Positions 58,137 through 64,000 of a stretch of DNA of 64,000 bases are shown here, one piece after another (the stretch's first letter is position 1; each line of letters starts with the position of its first letter). The stretch lies in the NCBI RefSeq assembly GCF_910592395.1, contig NC_088321.1, positions 7,070,001-7,134,000 on the forward strand, given 5' to 3'. The position numbers and the translations under genes are program-made. The notes under the pieces were generated by a model. That model did no database searches, was not told the origin of the DNA, and saw only the letters and a list, made by a program, of their open reading frames with translations. Source of the stretch: Lineus longissimus (lineage: Eukaryota; Nemertea; Pilidiophora; Heteronemertea; Lineidae).

Positions 58137-58215
58137 AATATCTGCCGCAAGGCAACAAATATCTGCCGCAAGGCGCTTCAATATCTGCCGAAAGGCATCA
58201 AATATCTGCCGCACC
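58137..58215 (+). repeat. 20-bp tandem repeat in family B copy 3
   Basis: Four units of AAATATCTGCCGCAAGGC-type sequence lie between family A copy 5 and the family B 3' end. Confidence 0.85.
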
Positions 58216-58741
58216 AATAAAGTTCATTTTGTTAACCAACTCTTTATATTCTTCGTTGCCTCATAATAACGGTACCGACACACACTTGACCCTTGCCTTC
58301 ACCTATCCATTTCAGCTGAGCGCCAGGCCCTTGGGCCTCTTGTTTTTTATTAATCATGGAAAAAAGTGTTGCCAGTCGTACAGTGAAAAATATTGCAATT
58401 TGCGTGCTCATCCGGTTGGTTCAAAATGGAAGCAGCAGCTCATCGTTTAGTTCAGCAATTGTACTACCAGAGTGATGTTCTTTAATTAAGAGCAAGAAGC
58501 TCAGGGGAAACGCCTCAACATGTACATGTATGTACGTCAATAAAGATCTAACGATAATGTGGTACAAAAAGCTCGTCCGACTTCTTATGTGTTAGAAAAA
58601 ACCCGTTCGGTCGCTTTTGGGGATTAAAGAGATCCAGTTGTGACAGAAGTATTTATGAAGACTAGCTGAATGTGGTAAAAAATAACTAAATTGGTGATTA
58701 CTTCTCATGCAGCTCATTGGCTACATAATCAACTGGTATAC

Positions 58742-58840
58742 GGTAAAAAAAGCAACGGAAAAATGACAAGGAAAAAAAGCCCGTTGAAAAAGGCAACAAG
58801 TAATAAAGGCAACGGGCTTTTTTTCCATTGCTTTTTTACC
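58742..58840. repeat. hairpin-forming inverted repeat
   Basis: Inverted ends GGTAAAAAAAGCAACGGAAA and, as complement, GGTAAAAAAGCAATGGAAAA surround the tighter arms AAAAAAAGCCCGTTG and CAACGGGCTTTTTTT. Confidence 0.75.
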
Positions 58841-59434
58841 TAGATTCTAAACAACTGCCTGAGGGGAACTCAAAAGTGCTAAAAGTTATAATTGGAAGCT
58901 CATACCCGCCTTCGGCTTTAGGCAGCAAGAGTGACTAGTCGCTAAATGTCAATTTTTTTACGAGATCCTTAAAGGAAACCTATATAGCCAAACACTTTAA
59001 CAATCGGTATAAAGACCAAGCATGATATCGCACATTTCTTAATTCATAAAAAGCTGTACATTCGACTGATTGTCGGATGCCGTGGCATCTCCATGACATA
59101 GTCGAATCCTTGAGTTCCGAGGGGGTTTTCGCCTGAATTGGCGACCACTCCCGATGCGAATTGGTGACAACTCGCAAAACGGGAACTTGATCACTGATTA
59201 CCTGCTTGTATTGGCAACTTCCCGAGATCTCACTAAGCCCTCTGGAGGGTGGGAGTTGGTGTGTTTATTGTGGGTTTAAAATCTGTACACGTGGAGGTCC
59301 TTCAAAGGATGTATGTATACATTTTATAGTTTGCTGTTACTGATCCCGAGAGATTCATCTTTTTACGACTTTGCTACTCTACCGATCTTTTATGTTTTAT
59401 GAAATAAGACTTGATTTGGCACTTGTTGGTATTT

Positions 59435-59655
59435 GTGACCCGCTCTACCAAAACTAGGCGCTTGTCGCATCTGAACTTGACAGGTTGATACAGACTTGTT
59501 GTTCATTTCCCTATTGTAGACCTTTTGTGAAATCTATTACAAACTGATTTGGTCACATTTCACAAAAGGTCTGCAATAGGGAAATGAACAACGAGTCCGT
59601 ATCAACCTGTCAAGTTCAGATGCGACAAGCGCCTAGTTTTGGTAGAGCGAGTCAC
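59435..59655. mobile_element. 221-bp fold-back element
   Basis: Two nearly identical inverted arms of about 97 bp begin GTGACCCGCTCTACCAAAAC on the left and end with its near-complement on the right, around a central CTATTACAAACTGATTTGGT spacer. ATTTG appears beside both ends (59431-59435 and 59656-59660), a possible 5-bp target duplication. Confidence 0.85.
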
Positions 59656-59845
59656 ATTTGTTTATCAATCTCAACTGAACTGGTGTTACTGATTGCACCA
59701 ATTTATATATTGGACGATATATTTATTGCGACTCAATGCACTGGGGTTGCGTTTAGATGAAATGACCAAGGCCATTGTGCTCACCTCCCTCACAGGCGAT
59801 TTATCAGATATGATAGAAAATACCGATTATACAATTTTAGCTACC

Positions 59846-60240
59846 TGGCAACCAGACCGAAATTCAGCCTGCGAGGTTTGATAATAGCTAGGGCTACATA
59901 TATATATATGTATAATATATAACCAACTTCCATGTCAATAGCTCCAGTAGTTACGGAACGTGCCACCATCGGCCAATGAACGCTAGTCAACCCCTGTGAA
60001 TTTGAAAAGTGAACATGTGTAATAAAATGTCATGTACCGTCATTATATGAACCTATGATAATAATTTAGAGATGATCTGGCCCTTAGGGAGATAGCAATT
60101 TTTGTGTTTTCGGGCATCGAATCGAACCGAAATTTAGTCTGCAAGGTGTCATTTTATAGTGGAACATATGCACGAAGTTTCAAGTTGATAAATCCAGTAG
60201 CTACAACGCGTGCCTTGCTAACGGACGACGACGATGACGA
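59846..60240 (+). repeat. tandemly related pair upstream of BEL/Pao relic
   Basis: Two segments (about 59846-59970 and 60112-60240) share ACCGAAATT-AG-CTGC, an AACTTCCATG/AGTTTCAAGT region, CTCCAGTAGTTAC/TCCAGTAGCTAC and CGTGCC. The second ends in a GACGACGACGATGACGAC stretch. Confidence 0.55.
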
Positions 60241-60499
60241 CAAGCTCACAACCTCTCTTGATGACGGGTAATGTTCATATCAAATGCATTACTGAGACTT
60301 GTTGTGATCATTTAAAAAATGTTTGTATTAATTAGTGGATAACATAACATTGGTCCGACCAAGGCAAGTAATGCTGGTTTTGATAGTTTAAGTTTAGTCT
60401 ATACTCGATTTGATAAAGAGGTACAGGAAGGTTTCATGTGGTTGATTGGATGCTGACTCTTGCCTGACGCAGGATACTTTCGCTGTTCTTCTTATGATT

Positions 60500-61250
60500 G
60501 ACACTTAGACCTGGCTAGCTCATGCTGGTCTTCATTCGATCAACAATTACCGACATTCGCAATTGTTTCCGGATACCAAAACTTTGCCAAACTGGCAAGT
60601 CTGATTTACATAAATGCGTCAAAAGCAAGAGGGTTAGTCAGTGATAAACTGTTTGACGCTCCGACCCCAGCGCCACTTCAAGCCAACAAGTTACTAAACG
60701 CGCTTCCATTCATAACCACCGGAGTGGATTTTACCGGAGCCGTGTATGATCTGAAGGAAAATTCGGACGCCGAAAATAAAGCTTACACATGTATGTCTCT
60801 TAACCTCTGCGGTGACACGCGCCGCACTTATAACTTGTAAAAAAACATTTTATAAGCATTTGGCAAGTTTGCCGACAGGCGCTCCTTGTCGGAACGCATA
60901 ATTTCAGGCAATGCATCGACATATCTAGCCGAAGCGGTCTAACTGCAGAAACTGTGTGAGTCTGAGGACATTATTCATATCTCACAAAACATCGCATGGC
61001 CCTGCAAATGGTTATACGACGTGTATATACGTCATATGGGCTGCAAAATATTCCTACGGAAGAAGAGACGATAGTCGACGAACGCCTTTTTATCTACGCA
61101 TTTATGGATTAAGAGACACAACCACAATCTGACGCCGTCGCATCTATCATAAAAGGGATGTCACTTATCTCCCTACATCACTCGATAGATGACGATGAAC
61201 AATTGGATCTTGCCTACGAGATCAAGTGGATGGATTAACAAAATCGTGCA
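60500..61250 (+). pseudogene. BEL/Pao retrotransposon integrase, decayed
   Basis: Pieces in order but in different frames: an integrase zinc-finger relic (TITDIRNCFRIPKLCQTGKS), APTPAPLQANKLLNALPFIT followed by TGVDFTGAVY (60606-60840, the integrase core start), ISGNASTYLAEAV near 60900 (second catalytic strand), and LTPSHL followed by SLISLHHSIDDDEQ near 61130-61210. The order matches BEL/Pao Pol. Multiple frameshifts and stops make it inactive. No long terminal repeats or gag region were recognised. Confidence 0.7.
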
Positions 61251-62291
61251 GATATAACACCAAGTGTTGTGCCTCAAGGTCAAGGTTGTCTCTTCATTTA
61301 TTTGATACCTGACTCGAGATCTCGATGATTGGTAAAATTAAACGTAACACAGTGGAATTGAAACAATAAAGTTCCTCGACACCACCGGATCATAGGAGAA
61401 AAAAGAAGCCATGCAGTGAATTAAGCTCTGAAGTTTACGTAGAATTTTAGAAATAACATCCTCTGTGGATGCTAAAGTTTCTAAAGTTTTCATTCTCACT
61501 ATTTTATTCTTCGGAAGATCGGGCAGTCCAGTGAATCGGACACTTCCGCTCTCATTGGTTTTCATGTACGGCATGTTTTTCTTGGACACGAACACTCAAA
61601 AACTGCATCGACAAAAATATTTATAATATACTATTACTGAATATCGTCCAGACACCAAGCTTGTAAATATGGTTACATCTAATAAATGGATGCAGCCCAG
61701 GATGACTTCTTAAGTTGCGCTTTACAATATAACTTGGCTAATTGTTTCTTATCACACTTGACAAATCATTCATGCCATATTGCGGCGGCCGTAGTTACAC
61801 CGATATTTTCGGAAATCTATTCCCCAACTGGTCAAAATTGGGCCGCTTTATTCATATATTTAGTATGTTAATTGGCTGGGTTATGCCACTTGCGTGCGCT
61901 TTTAAAATATCGCTTGTATTGGTAGTTTATCCGCTGTACATGCTAGGTAATATCAGTGTTTATTTTTTCATAGACCTCCGTCGGATGCACTGACCTTTAT
62001 TCGTTCATTCTCAAATTGGAAAATCACCTTCACATCAGAAATAGCGGCCGACGTCACGGCCAAGTTCACCGCATAGCTTCATGAAAAAAAACCCTGCCCA
62101 GTTTGGCAATTTGACACCTGCGGACGAGTAACAATTGCTTTCAGTCAGCTGAGATCGCCGTTCACTAACACGACTATCGACCAAATCGAATATTGAAAAA
62201 CTTAGGCCCCAATAAGCGGAACCACGTCATTAAAACTCACCTGCACACTCGTGAACTGACGTCGGTTTCGTTAAAAGAGATTTCAAGTGAA

Positions 62292-62477
62292 GTTCACATT
62301 GCAATCTCAGAACGGTTTGAGTCAAAGCGGTTCACGAGAAACACGTTACGAAGCGGTTTGCGTAGACTAGTTGGAAATTGGTTCGAAAATTTTACAGTGG
62401 GAGCACGTCAGACCGTTTTGATGTCTTAAATTGGTGTACAATGGCACTTTAAACCGGTTTGAGATTGCAGCGTGAAC
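62292..62477. mobile_element. 186-bp MITE-like inverted repeat
   Basis: Ends GTTCACATTGCAATCTCAGA and, as complement, GTTCACGCTGCAATCTCAAA enclose a non-coding interior. An open frame across it is treated as chance. Confidence 0.6.
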
Positions 62478-63303
62478 ACGTCATATATGGCTCAGTCAAG
62501 TGGCAAACAATTCTACAATGATGTCAAGCTACCATCACCAAGTCAGTGCTATCAGCTTCATATCAGATAATTGTTCCTATGAGAATATATCGTTGACAAC
62601 AGCCAGCACTTGGGATCTGCAATACTTGGTTAGTATTATTTGAGCAGGCACTGTCCATCACTCTCATACATAGTGCTCCGCCACCTGCCTTCGAACATGA
62701 CAAAGACAATCGACTGGCTGATAGTTTTGATGACGCCTTTACTTACATCGAGCTGAAAGAAAGAATACAGATGTTGTATAATGTGTAAATTTTTTTGTAA
62801 CGTTAGCTTTTTGGCCACAAATACGAGACTAGTTAATGTATAACGAAATCTCCGTTTCAACAATATTGATGTGTTTGGTCGGAATGCCTAATCCATAATT
62901 ATTATGTAATGCTACATTCTTCTTATTGGGTCCCAAAATATTCTTGTTTCCGACATTCAGTAGATGCACTGGGCTATATTATGTTTACCAATGATAAATC
63001 CTATAGTTACTTTCAACGATATTTTAAGTGTATAACACCTTCATTCACTCAGTTGTTCTTATCACCTTGAACAGATGTTATCGTAAAACGGCCGTTCACT
63101 TTTTCTGTACAAAACTGTAATACTTATATATTTCTTATGATTGATATTTCCCCATCACTCTTATAATGTCATCTGTGCCTTCAATGATTACAATGATGAC
63201 AAACTGAAGAGAGTTAATGATATCATTTGCGCCTCTGATCTGCTTACCTTATATCTCTGAAAGAGAGAATACAGAAGTTGTGACGTAAACTCCTCATATC
63301 GGA

Positions 63304-63348
63304 AGGCCATGACAATGTCATGTCATTTTAATGACATTGTCATGGCCT
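63304..63348. repeat. perfect 18-bp inverted repeat
   Basis: Arms AGGCCATGACAATGTCAT and its complement, separated by 9 bp. Confidence 0.8.
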
Positions 63349-64000
63349 CCCGACTAGTGATTAGGCACTCTATTAAAGTTAAAACTTAAATAGAGTGAGC
63401 GGCTTTTTACCTCATATGTTTGTACTTCCCTTGTTTCATTATTAGCAAACCATACTTTTGAAACATTTTTGTCTTTTTAAAAATAGGTTTTTAGTATCAG
63501 AAGTAAGAAAGACATGATTTTTGTTAATCTCTGCCCTCAAAGGGTCAATGAATTCCTCGCGCGGGAATTTGCTTTCCCGCTCTCCGAAATGCAGTGTTGT
63601 TTTGCCGAGAAATGGGAGTCCGAAGCCTTACAAATGACGCATTTTCTCTCCCGATGTTTTAATTTTTCGAAGCGATGTTAAGAAAAGACGTTGAATGTAC
63701 CCTTTGTATTATTAAAGTCGTCCACCATCGTGGTTGATTTGGGCTATATTCCTAGTATAGACTCTATAGCAACAAGGAAAACAATTTCTGTGTTGATGCA
63801 TGGCTCCAGGCAGTGCATATATTCATGCATTTCTCCATATGTGGAGGATCTCCGGGCTCTGGGTAACTCGCGTCCAGTTAAAACATTGGAATAGCGTTTC
63901 AGTCAGTTTTTAAATCATGAATTTTATATGCAGTTGGGTGGTGGAAACTACTAGAAACTGTAATAATTAAAGGTGACTCGAAGTAAAAAAATTGGTAAAA

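Larger units (their letters stand above)
54947..58344 (+). mobile_element. family B Helitron-like element, copy 3
   Basis: The 5' end TTTAGCTCAGCTGACAAAGT and the following GGTGTCCGTCC are near-identical to copy 1. The 3' end CAGCTGAGCGCCAGGCCC-TTGGGCCTCTTGTT matches the other two copies exactly. The interior holds family A copy 5 and, near 55380-55450, a promoter-like block with an ATG and splice donor. About 2.27 kb without the nested element. Confidence 0.75.
61251..64000. other. no firmly supported gene
   Basis: Minus-strand frames at 61338-61595 (TGLPDLPKNKIVRMKTLETL) and 62636-62753 (LDVSKGVIKTISQSIVF after acceptor TTCTTTCTTTCAG) look somewhat protein-like and could be exons of the kinase gene or of another gene, but no phase-linked partner was found. 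Plus-strand hydrophobic frames at 61686-61993 are unassigned. Confidence 0.4.

Noticed and set aside
61686-61993. Hydrophobic plus-strand frames as a membrane protein gene
   Set aside because: AT-rich sequence gives hydrophobic codons by chance; two overlapping frames are equally good and no splice structure is seen.

Overview
The window looks like nuclear DNA of a metazoan with an intron-rich, transposon-filled genome, most likely a marine invertebrate. The grounds are GT-AG split exons of a protein kinase gene, animal-type LINEs, pogo, PIF/Harbinger and BEL/Pao relics, and many hairpin-ended dispersed repeats. I cannot name the species. There is no prokaryotic-style gene organisation.

Host gene. 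One gene runs on the minus strand from about 52 kb down to 21.8 kb. Seven exons (51670-51959, 39395-39558, 38795-38925, 34363-34520, 26115-26255, 25742-25868, 21797-21992) have consensus or near-consensus splice sites, and their phases match across all six joins. They encode a coiled coil, a region resembling a death-effector-type fold, and the N-lobe plus catalytic and activation loops of a MAP3K/STE11-like kinase. The rest of the C-lobe and the true N-terminus were not found. Everything between these exons is intron, mostly transposon.

Helitron-like families. At least four related families share one layout: a T-run, a 5' hairpin starting AGCTC or AGCTA, a GTCC-type microsatellite, and a 3' sub-terminal inverted repeat followed by a GC-rich palindrome. 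Family A has five copies of 1.1-1.16 kb, all plus strand. Family B has three copies (34556-37752 minus; 41162-44612 plus; 54947-58344 plus). A third type at 3872-8646 carries an RPA-like single-strand DNA-binding gene. A fourth starts at 45559. Two filled sites can be compared with an empty copy or a restored reading frame, and both show insertion at a T run with no target duplication. This suggests Helentron-type (Helitron2) non-autonomous elements.

Other elements. A LINE at 13.7-17.8 kb has an intact ORF1 and a damaged EN/RT. It is split by a 1.06-kb Mutator-like element with a 9-bp target duplication. A pogo element (18364-20438) sits inside a MITE (18115-20759). A second LINE is split by family B copy 2, which itself holds a PIF/Harbinger derivative. 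A different LINE lies at 47.1-48.0 kb and a decayed BEL/Pao integrase at 60.5-61.25 kb. Several fold-back elements, a MITE head-to-tail dimer, tRNA-like relics and minisatellites fill much of the rest.

First things to check: the Helitron-like families and their cargo (RPA-like gene, a two-exon mini-gene, promoter-like starts with splice donors), the array of co-oriented CTCF-like motifs carried by family A, and the kinase gene itself.
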